A DNA stretch of 64,000 nucleotides from Streptomyces sp. NRRL F-5123 (GTDB lineage: Bacteria > Actinomycetota > Actinomycetes > Streptomycetales > Streptomycetaceae), in assembly GCF_000721495.1 (NCBI RefSeq), contig NZ_JOHY01000013.1, positions 1 through 64,000 on the forward strand. The letters are read 5' to 3'. Under the pieces are notes generated by a model, which was not told the DNA's origin, ran no database searches, and saw only the letters and a list, made by a program, of their open reading frames with translations. Numbering within the stretch: position 1 is the first letter of the stretch; each line of letters opens with the position of its first letter. This document shows positions 50,725-60,689 of this stretch, piece after piece. Both the position numbers and the translations under genes were made by a program.

Positions 50725-53700
50725 GTGGCGTTGAACGGGCTGGGCAAGTGGCGCAGGCGCCTGCGGGGCGGGAGGACGCAGCGCAAGGTCGCCGTCGCGG
50801 TGGTGGCGGCCGGGCTCGCGATCGTCGGGCTGCCGTCCGCCGGCGCCGCGACGGGAGCGACGCCGTTCACGGCGTCCCCGCAGTCCTACGACCTCACGGG
50901 GTCGGCGTACTGCTCGACGGCCACCGGGCTCGCGGGCGTCGCGCTCGACGCCAACCTGATCTCCAACCCGGGCGCGGAGTACGCCACGACCCGCGGGGAG
51001 CTTCCCGGCGGTGCGGGCACCGCCGCGGGCAGCGGGGTCACGGACCCCGACGCCGTGCTCCTGCCCGACTGCTGGTCGCTCACCTCCACCGTCGCCGGCA
51101 CCGACGCGGCCAACGAGATCGCCAGCGTGGTCGCGGCCTCCTACCCCGGCAAGGCCGGCACGCGGAACTTCTACGGCGGCAAGAGCGCCAACGACAAGGC
51201 GCCCACCGGCACGGTCACCACCGCGACCCAGACGATCGACCTCGCCCCGCTCGGGGAGGCCGCAGGCAGGCGCTTCGCGCTCCAGGCGAGCCTGGGCGGC
51301 TACGCCAACCAGGACGACGCCACCTCCGTCAGCGCGACGTGGGAGGACTCCGAGGGCAACCCCGTCGACGACGGCACCTCCCGCCCCGCGGTCACCACGC
51401 TGGGCCCGGTACTGGCGGCCGACCGCGGCGACACCTCCAGCATGCTGCCGCGCAGCCACTACGGGACCGTCCCCGACGGCGCGACCCGGGTGGTCGTCAC
51501 CCTGACCTTCACGATGGGCGGCGCCGGTCACAACGACGCCAACGCCGACAACATCAGCCTCGTCGTCGGCGACGGCGCGGTCGCCCCGGCGGGCCAGGAC
51601 TACGACCGGTCAGGCACCTGCCCGCACCCCGCCGCGACGGGCGCGGGCAAGAACCTGATCTCGAACCCGGGCGCCGAGGACCACGTCTCCGTCGCCTACC
51701 CGTACGGCACCGGCGCCGGCGCCACCCACCCCGGGCAGGCGGACGCCACCGTCGAGGTGCCGGCGTGCTGGACCAGCCACGGCGACCTGCCCTCGCCCGA
51801 CGCGGTCGTGGAGTCGAGGGCCCAGAAGGGCCCGTACCCGGGCCTGGAGGGATCGCGGTACTTCTTCGGCGGGACCAACTCCAGCGCGACCCCGGCGGCG
51901 AACCCCGGCTTCACCCCGGCCCCGGGCTTCCGCAACGACATCCAGGGCGTGACGACCACCGCGGCCCAGACCGTCGACGTCAGCGGCATGGACGCCGGCG
52001 GCCACCCCTTCGCCCTCTCCGGACAGCTCGGCGGCTACTCGACGCAGGGCGACTTCACCGTGGTCCAGGCCGCCTTCGAGGACGCGGCCGGCACCACCCT
52101 GGCCGTGGCGCAGATCGGTCCGATCACCGAGACCGAGCGGGTCGCGGCCGCCGACTACCTCGCGGCGAAGGGCGGCGCGCCCGCCGACAGCGGCATGCTG
52201 CCCACCCAGACGCTCGGCACCCTGCCCAAGGGCACGGCCGAGGTCGTCATCACCGTCTCGGCCACCGCGATCTCGGCGGGCAGCGACAGCAACGGCATCG
52301 CCGACGACCTGGGCTTCGTGATCGATCCCACCTCCTCCGGCACCCACGCGCAGAACTACGACCTCACCTCCGGCACCCACGGCGGCGTTCCGAACTGCCC
52401 CGACCCGGCGACCCCGGCGCTGGACCAGAACCTGGTCTCCAACCCGGGCGCGGAGGAGTTCACCTCCGACGTGTGGTTCGGTGCCCCCGGCGACGCGTCG
52501 GTGTCCGTACCGGACTGCTGGGCGAGCGCCTCCCCGCTGCCCGCTCCCCGGGCGGTCGCCGAGTCGTACGCCCAGGCGCCGTCGAGCTACCCGCCCGCGC
52601 GCACCGGCAGCCGCGTCTTCTGGGGCGGCCACGACCCCCAGAACGCGATCGCTGGTGTGGCCACCACGCAGACCCAGCCGATCGACCTCGGCCCGCTCGG
52701 CGACGTCACCGGCAAGTCCTTCAAGCTCTCCGGCCTGCTCGGCGGCTACGCCACGCAGAACGACAACGCCGTGGTGACCGCCGACTTCCGGGACGGGGGC
52801 GGCAGGACGCTGACGGTCGCGAGCATCGGTCCGGTCAAGGCCAACCAGCGTGCCGGCCTCTCCGGCCTCGTCCCGCAGGCCTGGTACGGGACCGTCCCCG
52901 CGGGCGCGGTCAAGGTCGTCCTGAAGATCACCATGACCGCGGTGAACACCGGCGCCGACAACAACGGCGAGGCCGACGACCTCAGCCTGGTCATCGGCGA
53001 CACCACCAGGCCGGCCGGCCCGATCCTGCAGACCCTGCCCTACGACGCCAGCGGCGGCGGCGAGGTCCGCATCGACCCGACCACGGGCCTGCCGCTGCCG
53101 CCCGCCGGCGGCCTCTACCGCCCGGCGGGGGTCTCGGCGGCCGGCGGCGTCGTCTACGCCTCCAACACCGGGGACAACGTCATCGCCGCCCTGGCGAACG
53201 GGCAGAGCAAGGTCGTCGCCGGCTCGCTGGAGGGCTCCGGCCTCAGCGGCGACGGCGGTCCTGCCACCGGCGCGACGCTCTACCAGCCCGGCGGCACCGC
53301 CGTGGACGCCAAGGGCGACCTCTTCGTCGCCGACAGCGCCGACAACGTGGTGCGCGAGATCACCCCCGACGGGGTCATCCACCGGGTCGCGGGCACCGGG
53401 GAGGCCGGGGACGCCTCCAGCCTCGTGGGCCAGGAGCAGCGGGTGGCGACCAGCACGTCGCTGAACCACCCGCAGGCGGTCGCGGTCGACGCGGACGGCG
53501 ACGTATACATCGCCGACACCTTCAACAACCGTGTGGTGAAGCTCCTGCCGAACGGCAAGATCACCTCCTTCGCGGGCAGCGGCCGGGCCGGATACGCCGG
53601 CGACGGTGGCACGGCCCGCAAGGCGGAGCTGAGCATGCCCACCGGGGTGGCCGTCGACGGGCACGGCGACGTCTACATCGCCGACGCGTCCAACAACGTC

Positions 53701-54105
53701 GTCCGCAAGGTCGACGCGAAGCGCGGCACCATCACCACGGTGGCGGGCGACTACGCCAAGGACAAGGCGGAGAACGACGGCCGCGGCGGCTGGTCCGGCG
53801 ACGGCGGCCCCGCCGTCGAGGCCCAGCTCAACGTCCCGCAGGGCGTGGCCGTCGACAGCGCGGGCGACCTCTTCATCGCCGACACCTTCAACAACGCGGT
53901 CCGCGAGGTCACCCCCGACGGCGTCATCACCACCGTCGTCAACGCCGCCGCGCCCGCCGCCGGCGGCGAGAGCAGCGGCCAGGCCCCGGCCGCCTCGCAC
54001 CTCAACACCCCGTACGCCGTCGCGGTCGACCTGTCGACCGGCGTCCTGTACATCGCCGACACCACCAACAGCGCCATCGCCGAGGTCCTGGGCATCGCCC
54101 GCTGA
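50725..54105 (+). CDS. Secreted triple-module NHL beta-propeller protein
   Basis: The protein has 1126 aa. The signal peptide (about 1-42) ends near AGAATGA. Three tandem modules of about 200-250 aa begin near 75, 309 and 568 with N(L)(I/V)SNPGAE. Each has a Cys-Trp-Thr/Ala site (PDCWSL, PACWTS, PDCWAS) and a YPG..G.R.F(Y/F/W)GG loop, and ends with (D)LGGY..Q.D. A beta-sandwich carbohydrate-binding fold is plausible. The C-terminal part (about 773-1126) is a propeller of NHL repeats (AVDAKGDLFVADSADNVVRE, then four similar blades). It is followed at 50 bp by a Tat-exported phosphoesterase. Likely a cell-surface or matrix-binding protein. Confidence 0.8.
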   Translation: MALNGLGKWRRRLRGGRTQRKVAVAVVAAGLAIVGLPSAGAATGATPFTASPQSYDLTGSAYCSTATGLAGVALDANLISNPGAEYATTRGELPGGAGTAAGSGVTDPDAVLLPDCWSLTSTVAGTDAANEIASVVAASYPGKAGTRNFYGGKSANDKAPTGTVTTATQTIDLAPLGEAAGRRFALQASLGGYANQDDATSVSATWEDSEGNPVDDGTSRPAVTTLGPVLAADRGDTSSMLPRSHYGTVPDGATRVVVTLTFTMGGAGHNDANADNISLVVGDGAVAPAGQDYDRSGTCPHPAATGAGKNLISNPGAEDHVSVAYPYGTGAGATHPGQADATVEVPACWTSHGDLPSPDAVVESRAQKGPYPGLEGSRYFFGGTNSSATPAANPGFTPAPGFRNDIQGVTTTAAQTVDVSGMDAGGHPFALSGQLGGYSTQGDFTVVQAAFEDAAGTTLAVAQIGPITETERVAAADYLAAKGGAPADSGMLPTQTLGTLPKGTAEVVITVSATAISAGSDSNGIADDLGFVIDPTSSGTHAQNYDLTSGTHGGVPNCPDPATPALDQNLVSNPGAEEFTSDVWFGAPGDASVSVPDCWASASPLPAPRAVAESYAQAPSSYPPARTGSRVFWGGHDPQNAIAGVATTQTQPIDLGPLGDVTGKSFKLSGLLGGYATQNDNAVVTADFRDGGGRTLTVASIGPVKANQRAGLSGLVPQAWYGTVPAGAVKVVLKITMTAVNTGADNNGEADDLSLVIGDTTRPAGPILQTLPYDASGGGEVRIDPTTGLPLPPAGGLYRPAGVSAAGGVVYASNTGDNVIAALANGQSKVVAGSLEGSGLSGDGGPATGATLYQPGGTAVDAKGDLFVADSADNVVREITPDGVIHRVAGTGEAGDASSLVGQEQRVATSTSLNHPQAVAVDADGDVYIADTFNNRVVKLLPNGKITSFAGSGRAGYAGDGGTARKAELSMPTGVAVDGHGDVYIADASNNVVRKVDAKRGTITTVAGDYAKDKAENDGRGGWSGDGGPAVEAQLNVPQGVAVDSAGDLFIADTFNNAVREVTPDGVITTVVNAAAPAAGGESSGQAPAASHLNTPYAVAVDLSTGVLYIADTTNSAIAEVLGIAR

Positions 54106-54155
54106 ACAGCAGGCCCGGCCCCGACCCCGACCCCATGACGAGGAAAGAAACCCGC

Positions 54156-55724
54156 ATGCCCGACCAGAACACCCCATCGAGCAGCCGCGGCACCTCCCGG
54201 CGCGCCTTCATCGCGGGGGCGGCCTCGATCGCCGCCGCCGCCGGGATGTCCGGCGTGCTGCCCGCGCAGCTGGCGCGCGCCGCCTCGGCCGACCGGCGCA
54301 GCTTCGACCTCTCCCAGATCAAGCACGTCGTGTACGTCATGCAGGAGAACCGGTCCTTCGACCACTACTTCGGCACCTTTCCGGGCGCGCGCGGCTTCAG
54401 TGACAAGAAGGCCGTCAAGCTGCCGAACGGCAACTCCGTCTTCCAGCAGCCCGACCCGGCCAACCCGGACGGCTGGCTGGAGCCCTTCCACATGGACACC
54501 GTCAAGACCGGTGCCGCCGCCGTGCCGTCGCTCTCGCACGACTGGCGCGACCAGCACGCCGCCTGGAACGAGGGCGCGATGGACGGCTGGCTGGTGTCCC
54601 ACCTCGCCTCCGACGGCGACGTGAAGGGCTCCTACACGATGGGCTACCTGAAGAAGGAGGACATCCCCTTCCACTGGGCGCTCGCCGAGAACTTCACCCT
54701 GCTCGACCACTACTTCTGCTCGGTGCTCGGGCCCACCTACCCCAACCGGGCCATCTGGATGTCGGGCACCAACGACCCGCAGGGCAAGCAGGGCGGCCCG
54801 ATCCTGGAGACGGTGCAGCCCAACACGCTGGCCTGGAAGTCGGCGGCCGAGGTGCTCTTCGACGCCGGGTACACGGTCAAGACGTACACCAGCTCGGGCA
54901 GTTACAACTACTTCGGCTGGTGGGCCAACTTCAAGGAGCCGGGCCTCGTCCCGGCGGAGCTGTACAACCGGATCCGGCTCAACGGCACGCTGTTCGGCGA
55001 CGGCACGCCCGGCGGCGTGGGCGACCCGCTCAACCCGACCCTGGCGGGCACGCCCTACCTCGGCTTCGAGGAGGACTGCGCCAACGGCACCCTCGCCGAC
55101 GTCACTTGGCTCTTCCCCGACGGCCCCTACGCGTCCGACGAGCACCCCCCGAACACCCCCGCCGCGGGCGCGTACTTCCTCGCCTCCAAGCTGGAGGCCC
55201 TCGCGGCGAACGAGGAACTGTGGAATTCGACGGTCTTCGTCATCAACTACGACGAGAACGACGGCTTCTTCGACCACGTCCCGCCGCCCGTCCCCGACCG
55301 CGGGGCGTATCCCGAGGAGTACGTGAGCCTGCCGTCGCCAAAGGGCACACCCGGCGGTGGCCTGCCGGTCGGCGCCGGCTTCCGGGTGCCGTGCATCGTG
55401 GTGTCGCCGTGGACCGTCGGCGGCCACATCTTCTCCGAGATCTCCGACCACACCTCACCGCTGCGGCTCATCGAGTCGGTCACCGCGGCCGGCGGGCTCT
55501 CGGGCAAGGGCCCGGTCACCTTCGACGCCATCACGCGGTGGCGCCGGAAGACCTTCGGCGACCTCTCCGGCGTCTTCCGCACCGACGCCAGGCCGGCGCC
55601 TTCGGACCCGGAGTTCCGGGAGGAGGCGCGGCTCGCCAACGTCAACGCGCAGGCGGAGGCCGCCACCCAGCCCATGCCGCAGGTGCCCGGAGCGACGCAG
55701 GAGATGCCCCGCGCCCGGCACTGA
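54156..55724 (+). CDS. Tat-exported phosphoesterase (phospholipase C/AcpA family)
   Basis: The protein has 522 aa. The twin-arginine signal ([11 protein letters not shown]) leads to a phosphoesterase domain of the phospholipase C/acid phosphatase superfamily: [20 protein letters not shown] (metal/nucleophile region), [45 protein letters not shown]. The catalytic pattern is complete. It probably cleaves phosphomonoesters or phospholipids outside the cell. An in-frame ATG at 54135 is possible; AGGAAAG favours 54156. A terminator-like hairpin follows. Confidence 0.88.
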   Translation: MPDQNTPSSSRGTSRRAFIAGAASIAAAAGMSGVLPAQLARAASADRRSFDLSQIKHVVYVMQENRSFDHYFGTFPGARGFSDKKAVKLPNGNSVFQQPDPANPDGWLEPFHMDTVKTGAAAVPSLSHDWRDQHAAWNEGAMDGWLVSHLASDGDVKGSYTMGYLKKEDIPFHWALAENFTLLDHYFCSVLGPTYPNRAIWMSGTNDPQGKQGGPILETVQPNTLAWKSAAEVLFDAGYTVKTYTSSGSYNYFGWWANFKEPGLVPAELYNRIRLNGTLFGDGTPGGVGDPLNPTLAGTPYLGFEEDCANGTLADVTWLFPDGPYASDEHPPNTPAAGAYFLASKLEALAANEELWNSTVFVINYDENDGFFDHVPPPVPDRGAYPEEYVSLPSPKGTPGGGLPVGAGFRVPCIVVSPWTVGGHIFSEISDHTSPLRLIESVTAAGGLSGKGPVTFDAITRWRRKTFGDLSGVFRTDARPAPSDPEFREEARLANVNAQAEAATQPMPQVPGATQEMPRARH

Positions 55725-55795
55725 CCCCGGACCCCACCTCCTCGGCTGCAGGTGCCGCGGGGGAGGCGGTGCGGGAACCGGGGGTGCGCCGCGGT

Positions 55796-55825
55796 CTCGG
55801 CGGCTGCGGCGCCGCTGCCGCCGAG
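55796..55825 (+). terminator. Hairpin terminator after phosphoesterase gene
   Basis: CTCGGCGGC and GCCGCCGAG pair, followed inward by one T-T mismatch and three further pairs. It lies 71 bp past the stop and separates the secreted-protein pair from the furan cluster. Confidence 0.5.
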
Positions 55826-56005
55826 GACCGGCGTGAACGGCGCGACGGGAGGGCGCGGGGACGTCCGGGCAGTGACCCGCCCCGCCTCCGCGCGCTCTGC
55901 CCGACGGCGGGGGCCGCCCTGATGATGAGCAGACCGCACGTGATCCGGGCGGCGTCCGCGCCACTGCCGCGTGCAGGCGGACCCAGCGAGGAAAAGGAGT
56001 CCCCG

Positions 56006-56761
56006 TTGTTGCTTCTCATCTCCCCGGACAGCGTCGAGGAGGCCCTCGACTGCGCGAAGGCGGCCGAGCATCTCGACATCGTGGACGTCAAGAAGCCCGA
56101 CGAGGGATCGCTCGGCGCGAACTTCCCGTGGGTGATCCGGGAGATCCGCGGCGCGGTCCCGGCCGGCACGCCGGTGTCCGCCACCGTGGGCGACGTACCG
56201 TACAAGCCCGGCACGGTGGCCCAGGCCGCGCTCGGCGCGGTGGTGTCCGGGGCGTCGTACATCAAGGTCGGCCTCTACGGGTGCACCACTCCCGACCAGG
56301 CCGTCGAGGTGATGCGCGGGGTGGTCCGGGCGGTGAAGGACTACCGGCCGGAGGCGTTCGTGGTCGCCTCGGGCTATGCCGACGCCCACCGGATCGGCTG
56401 CGTCAACCCGCTCGCCCTGCCGGACATCGCCCGCCGCTCCGGCTCCGACGCGGCCATGCTCGACACCGCGGTCAAGGACGGCAGCGGGCTGTTCGACCAC
56501 GTTCCGCCCGACGCCTGCGGGGAGTTCGTCCGGCTCGCCCACCAGGCGGGCCTGCTCGCGGCGCTCGCCGGCAGCGTCAAGGCCGGGGACCTCGGCGCGC
56601 TGACCCGGATCGGCACGGACATCGTGGGGGTGCGCGGCGCCGTCTGCGAGGGCGGCGACCGCAACACCGGCAGGATCCGGCCGCGCCTGGTGGCCGCCTT
56701 CCGGGCGGAGATGGACCGGCACGCCCAGCAGACCGCCGCCGGCGTCGCCGCTGCGGGCTGA
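56006..56761 (+). CDS. mfnB: MfnB-type (5-formylfuran-3-yl)methyl phosphate synthase
   Basis: The protein has 251 aa. MfnB condenses two glyceraldehyde-3-phosphate molecules to 4-(hydroxymethyl)-2-furancarboxaldehyde phosphate, the first step of methanofuran biosynthesis. The catalytic lysines known from the archaeal enzyme (27, 85, 155) are matched: [15 protein letters not shown] near 28, SYIKVGLYG near 86 and DTAVKDGSG at 157. The start is TTG 56006, with AAAGGAG upstream and the product opening [14 protein letters not shown] like other MfnB proteins; the longer frame from 55922 has no support. The gene starts a run with aldehyde and alcohol dehydrogenase genes. Methanofuran itself is unlikely because no other methanofuran genes are present in the window. 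Confidence 0.88.
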   Translation: MLLLISPDSVEEALDCAKAAEHLDIVDVKKPDEGSLGANFPWVIREIRGAVPAGTPVSATVGDVPYKPGTVAQAALGAVVSGASYIKVGLYGCTTPDQAVEVMRGVVRAVKDYRPEAFVVASGYADAHRIGCVNPLALPDIARRSGSDAAMLDTAVKDGSGLFDHVPPDACGEFVRLAHQAGLLAALAGSVKAGDLGALTRIGTDIVGVRGAVCEGGDRNTGRIRPRLVAAFRAEMDRHAQQTAAGVAAAG

Positions 56762-56768
56762 CGCCGGC

Positions 56769-58262
56769 ATGGCGAGGCAACAGCCGCAGTCCGCCCGGGA
56801 GTTCCGTGGCGTCGAGCGGGCCGGCAGCGGACCGGGCGCCCGGCCCGCGAGCCGCGCGGTGCCGGTGGCCCGCGGTGCGCGTTTCGCGGTCGTCGATCCC
56901 GCCACCGGGGAGGCATTCGACGAGGCCCCCGACCAGCGACCGGACGAGCTGGACGCCGCCGTCGACCGGGCCCGCGCGGCCTGGCCCGGGTGGCGGAGCG
57001 AGCCCGCTGCCCGCACGGCCGCGCTGCTCGCGGCGGCCGGTGCGGTGGAGGCGGCGGGCGCCGACCTGGCGCCGCTGCTCACCCGCGAGCAGGGCAAGCC
57101 CCTTGCCGAGTCGTACGCGGAGGTCGCCCGCACCGCGGCCCGACTGCGCTACTTCGCCGAACTGGCCCCCGGGCGCGTGCCGATCGAGGACGGCCGGCCG
57201 GTGCGCAGCGAGGTCCGCTGGCGCCCGCTCGGGCCGGTCGCCGCGATCGTCCCGTGGAATTTCCCGCTCCAGCTCGCGTCCGCGAAGTTCGCACCCGCGC
57301 TGGCCGCGGGCAACACCGTGGTGCTCAAACCGTCCCCGTTCACCCCGCTGGCCACCCGGCTGCTGGCGTCGGTCCTCGCGGCCGCCCTGCCCGAGGGCGT
57401 GCTGACCGTCGTCACCGGGCGCGAGCCCTTCGGCGCCGCCCTCGCGGCCCACCCGGGCATCCGGCACGTGACCTTCACCGGTTCGATCCCCACCGGACGG
57501 GCCGTCGCCGCCGCCGCGGCGGCCTCGCTCGCCCGGGTCACCCTGGAGCTGGGCGGCAACGACGCCGCCGTCCTGCTGGACGACGTGGACGTCGAGCGGA
57601 TCGCCGACCGGCTGTTCTGGGCGGCGTTCCGCAACTGCGGGCAGGTCTGCATGGCCGTCAAGCGCGTCTACGCCCCGGCCCGGCTCCACTCGCAGGTGGT
57701 CGAGGCCCTCGCGCAGCGCGCGAGGTCCGTCGTCGTCGGCCCAGGGCTCGACCCGAAGTCGCAGCTGGGACCGCTCAACAACGCCGACCAGCTCGCCCGG
57801 GTGGAGAGCTGCACCGCCCGCGCGCTCGCGGACGGCGCCAGGGCCGCGGCCGGCGGCCACCGGCTCGACCGGCCGGGCTACTTCTTCGCCCCGACGGTGC
57901 TCACCGGCGCCGGACCCGGCAGCGCGGTGGTGGCCGAGGAGCAGTTCGGGCCGGTGCTGCCGGTCCTGCCGTACCGCGACGTCGACGAGGCCGTCGCCGC
58001 GGCCAACGCCACCGGCTTCGGGCTGGGCGGCTCGGTCTGGGGGAGCGACCTGGACCGGGCCGAGGAGGTGGCCTCCCGGCTGGAGTGCGGGACGGCGTGG
58101 ATCAACCACCACGCCGAACTGTCCCTCGCCCAGCCCTTCGCGGGCACCAAGGACAGCGGTGTCGGTGTCGCGGGCGGCCCGTGGGGGCTGTACGGGAACC
58201 TCCAGCCCTTCGTCCTGCACCGCCCGCCGGACGCGGAGCCGGGAGGGGAAGGATGGCGCTGA
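56769..58262 (+). CDS. Aldehyde dehydrogenase
   Basis: The protein has 497 aa, a full-length NAD(P)-dependent ALDH. Cofactor residues (PWNFPL, KPSPFTP, FTGS), the general-base Glu in LELGGND (near 260) and the catalytic Cys in FRNCGQVCMAV (near 293) are present. It lies 7 bp after mfnB and overlaps the next gene by 10 bp, so it most likely oxidises the furan aldehyde to a furan carboxylate (inference). Confidence 0.9.
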   Translation: MARQQPQSAREFRGVERAGSGPGARPASRAVPVARGARFAVVDPATGEAFDEAPDQRPDELDAAVDRARAAWPGWRSEPAARTAALLAAAGAVEAAGADLAPLLTREQGKPLAESYAEVARTAARLRYFAELAPGRVPIEDGRPVRSEVRWRPLGPVAAIVPWNFPLQLASAKFAPALAAGNTVVLKPSPFTPLATRLLASVLAAALPEGVLTVVTGREPFGAALAAHPGIRHVTFTGSIPTGRAVAAAAAASLARVTLELGGNDAAVLLDDVDVERIADRLFWAAFRNCGQVCMAVKRVYAPARLHSQVVEALAQRARSVVVGPGLDPKSQLGPLNNADQLARVESCTARALADGARAAAGGHRLDRPGYFFAPTVLTGAGPGSAVVAEEQFGPVLPVLPYRDVDEAVAAANATGFGLGGSVWGSDLDRAEEVASRLECGTAWINHHAELSLAQPFAGTKDSGVGVAGGPWGLYGNLQPFVLHRPPDAEPGGEGWR

Positions 58263-59362
58263 GGTTCGACGCGGCGGTGCTGCGCTCGTACGACGGCCGG
58301 TTCGCCGTCGAGGAGGTGGCGCTGGAGTCGGGACCGGCCGGCGGCGAGGTCCTGGTACGGGTCGCCGGCAGCGGGATGTGCCGGACCGACCTCGCGGTGC
58401 GCCGGTCGGCGGGCCGCTCGCCGCTGCCCGCCGTGCTGGGCCACGAGGGGGCCGGGGTCGTCGTGGAGACGGGCGGGCCCGACACCGGGCTGAGCGCCGG
58501 TGACCACGTCGTGCTGAGCTTCGACTCCTGCGGGCGCTGCCGCAACTGCCGGGGCGCGGCCCCCGCGTACTGCGACTCCTTCGCCACGCTCAACCTCTTC
58601 GGCGGGCGCACGGACGACGCGGCGCGGTTCACCGACGCGGCCGGGGGCGCGCTGGCGCCCCGGTGGTTCGGGCAGTCGTCGTTCGCCGACTACGCGGTGG
58701 TTCCGGCCCGCAACGCCGTGCCGGTCGACCCGTCCCTGCCCCTGGAACTGCTCGGGCCGCTCGGCTGCGGGTTCCTCACCGGCGCGGGCGCGGTCCTCCA
58801 CTCCTTCGGCGTGGGCGCGGGCGACACCGTCGCGGTCCTCGGCGCGGGTGCGGTGGGCCTGGCGGCGGTGATGGCGGCCACCGCGGCGGGGGCGGTGACG
58901 GTGGCCGTCGACCGGTACCCGGAACGGCTGGCCCTCGCGGAGCGGCTGGGGGCGACCGCCGTGCACTCCGCGGCGGCCGGGCTGCCCGGCCGTATCCGGC
59001 AACTGACCGACGGGGGCGCGCAGTACGCGCTGGACACCACCGGCTCGGAGCGACTGATCAACGACGCGCTGCGGGCGCTGCGCCCGCGGGGCCACCTCGG
59101 GCTGGTGGCGCGGCTGCACCGTCCGCTGCCGCTGGAGGTGGGAGCGCTGGACCGGGGGCGGCGGATCTCCCACATCTGCGAGGGGGACGCGGTGCCGGGC
59201 CTGCTCGTCCCGCGGCTGATCGGACTGTGGCGGGCGGGGCGGTTCCCGTTCGACGAGCTGATCGTCACGTACCCGCTCGGCGCGATCAACGAGGCCGAAC
59301 GCGACTGCGACGCGGGCCGGGTGGTCAAACCCGTACTGATCCCGGACGGGAGGGCGCGGTGA
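58253..59362 (+). CDS. Zinc-dependent alcohol dehydrogenase (aryl-alcohol type)
   Basis: The protein has 369 aa, an MDR family dehydrogenase. The catalytic zinc site is GSGMCRTD and GHEGAGVV. The structural zinc lobe has four cysteines in CGRCRNCRGAAPAYC. The nucleotide loop is GAGAVGLAA. It resembles aryl-alcohol/benzyl-alcohol dehydrogenases. ATG 58253 overlaps the aldehyde dehydrogenase gene by 10 bp, implying coupling. In context it could oxidise the hydroxymethyl group of the furan (inference). The following methyltransferase gene starts 56 bp downstream. Confidence 0.9.
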   Translation: MALRFDAAVLRSYDGRFAVEEVALESGPAGGEVLVRVAGSGMCRTDLAVRRSAGRSPLPAVLGHEGAGVVVETGGPDTGLSAGDHVVLSFDSCGRCRNCRGAAPAYCDSFATLNLFGGRTDDAARFTDAAGGALAPRWFGQSSFADYAVVPARNAVPVDPSLPLELLGPLGCGFLTGAGAVLHSFGVGAGDTVAVLGAGAVGLAAVMAATAAGAVTVAVDRYPERLALAERLGATAVHSAAAGLPGRIRQLTDGGAQYALDTTGSERLINDALRALRPRGHLGLVARLHRPLPLEVGALDRGRRISHICEGDAVPGLLVPRLIGLWRAGRFPFDELIVTYPLGAINEAERDCDAGRVVKPVLIPDGRAR

Positions 59363-59418
59363 GGGAGCAGGACACGGTACGGCCCGCGGGGAATCCACTC
59401 ATACCAAGGGGAGCACAC

Positions 59419-60330
59419 ATGGTCGGCACGGCGGAGCAGAACACCGGTGTGGAGGACGTGCAGGGGGGCGTCGGCCTGACCGCGCTCATGGTCGCGGCGG
59501 CCCGCGCGATCGAGACCTACCGGCCCGACAGCCTGGCCCGGGACCCCTACGCGGAGCATTTCGTGCGGGCCGCACCGGCGTGCGCGCAGTGGCCGCTGCG
59601 CATCGAGCAGGTCCCGGACGGGGACGCGAACCCGCTGTGGGGCCGGTTCGCCCGCTACTTCGGGCTGCGCACCAGGGTCCTCGACGACTTCGTGCACCGC
59701 TCGGTGCGCGAGTCCGGGGCACGCCAGGTGGTCCTGCTCGGGGCGGGGCTGGACACGCGGGCGTTCCGGCTCGACTGGCCGGACGGCTGCGCCGTCTTCG
59801 AGATCGACAGGGACGGGGTGCTGGCCTTCAAGCACCGGGTGCTCGCCGGGCTCTCCGCCGCCCCGAAGGCGGCCCGCGTGCCGATCCCGGTCGACCTGCG
59901 CGACGACTGGGCCGGGGCGCTGACCGGCGCCGGCTTCGACGCGGCCGCACCGAGCGTCTGGCTGGCCGAGGGCCTGCTGTTCTACCTGCCGCACGCCGCC
60001 GAGACGTACCTGATCGACATGGTGGACCGGCTGACCACGGCAGGCAGCGCCCTGGCGTTCGAGGTCAAACTGGAGCGCGACCTGCTGGACTACCGCGACA
60101 GCCCGCTCTACGTCTCGACGCACCGTCAGATCGGCATCGACCTGCTCGCCCTCTTCGACCGCGGGCCCCGCCCCGACTCCGCCGGCGCCCTGTCGGCCGG
60201 GGGCTGGACCACCTCGGTCCGCACCCCCTTCGACTTCACCCGCCTGCACGGCCGCGGCCCCCTGCCCGAGCAGGAGAACGACGCGCTGGAGGGAAACCGC
60301 TGGGTGTTCGCGCACAGGCCCCACCCGTGA
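59419..60330 (+). CDS. SAM-dependent methyltransferase (LCMT/TIGR00027-like)
   Basis: The protein has 303 aa. It opens GVGLTALMVAAARAIETYRP and has VVLLGAGLDTRAFRLDWP as SAM-binding motif, the PPM1/LCM carboxyl-methyltransferase pattern. Members methylate carboxyl or hydroxyl groups. ATG 59419 is fixed by GGGGAG at 6 bp; a GTG at 59359 overlapping the ADH stop is less likely. In context a furan carboxylate could be methylated (inference). Confidence 0.86.
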   Translation: MVGTAEQNTGVEDVQGGVGLTALMVAAARAIETYRPDSLARDPYAEHFVRAAPACAQWPLRIEQVPDGDANPLWGRFARYFGLRTRVLDDFVHRSVRESGARQVVLLGAGLDTRAFRLDWPDGCAVFEIDRDGVLAFKHRVLAGLSAAPKAARVPIPVDLRDDWAGALTGAGFDAAAPSVWLAEGLLFYLPHAAETYLIDMVDRLTTAGSALAFEVKLERDLLDYRDSPLYVSTHRQIGIDLLALFDRGPRPDSAGALSAGGWTTSVRTPFDFTRLHGRGPLPEQENDALEGNRWVFAHRPHP

Positions 60331-60625
60331 GGCAACCGCCCCGTGCGGCGCGGTTCCCGCCGACACGAGTGCCCCCATCGCTGTGTCCTCGTTTATCGAC
60401 ACCCCACGGAAGCCTCGAATGGGAGAGGCCGTGGATCTCCTGGTACGGTTCCGGCGCCGAGTGTGGCGCAAAAGTCCCTGTGGCGGGTCACATCTCAGCA
60501 GCGTAAAATCGCGGACGGCCCGTCGAGCGCCGGGTCGCGCGGAAGGTTCCGACACGCCGTCAATTCGCGCCCGGTGCCGCATGCGCCGGGCAACGGCGGT
60601 CTCGAACCCCTCAGGGGGCCATGTC
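60331..60625. other. Intergenic region with regulator leader
   Basis: These 295 bp between the methyltransferase and the peptide ORF show weaker codon bias. A frame from 60383 is open but its codons look random. The regulator promoter should lie here. A possible weak hairpin (AACCGC...GCGGTT) follows the methyltransferase stop. Confidence 0.4.
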
Positions 60626-60688
60626 GTGAATTCGGTGTTCCGGCAGATTGTTGTCGTGCTTCTCTCTTCGTCGTGCTGGTGGGAGTGA
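60626..60688 (+). CDS. Tiny 20-aa peptide upstream of regulator
   Basis: GTG 60626 with AGGGGG 7 bp upstream opens a 20-codon ORF ending in TGA 60686-60688, one base before the TTG start of the regulator. The peptide is hydrophobic in the middle (QIVVVLLSS) and ends SSSCWWE. Coupled reading of the two genes is likely if it is translated. It may be a leader peptide or a signalling peptide; no family is recognised. Confidence 0.4.
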   Translation: MNSVFRQIVVVLLSSSCWWE

Positions 60689-60689
60689 A

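Noticed and set aside
50385..54155. A very long plus-strand open frame running into the phosphoesterase gene
   Set aside because: It is the out-of-frame shadow of the 50725-54105 gene: Arg-rich, low-complexity, without family similarity. Only the part from 54156 is real.
54156..55724. The phosphoesterase as the phosphatase of the furan pathway
   Set aside because: It carries a Tat signal and is separated by a terminator and 280 bp from mfnB, so a cytosolic role with the furan phosphate is not supported.
56006..56761. Methanofuran biosynthesis locus
   Set aside because: Only MfnB is present; no aminotransferase, tyrosine decarboxylase or ligase partners are nearby.
60383..60625. Longer ORF feeding into the 20-aa peptide
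   Set aside because: Codons before 60626 lack G/C third-position bias and there is no ribosome site; only the last 20 codons have start support.
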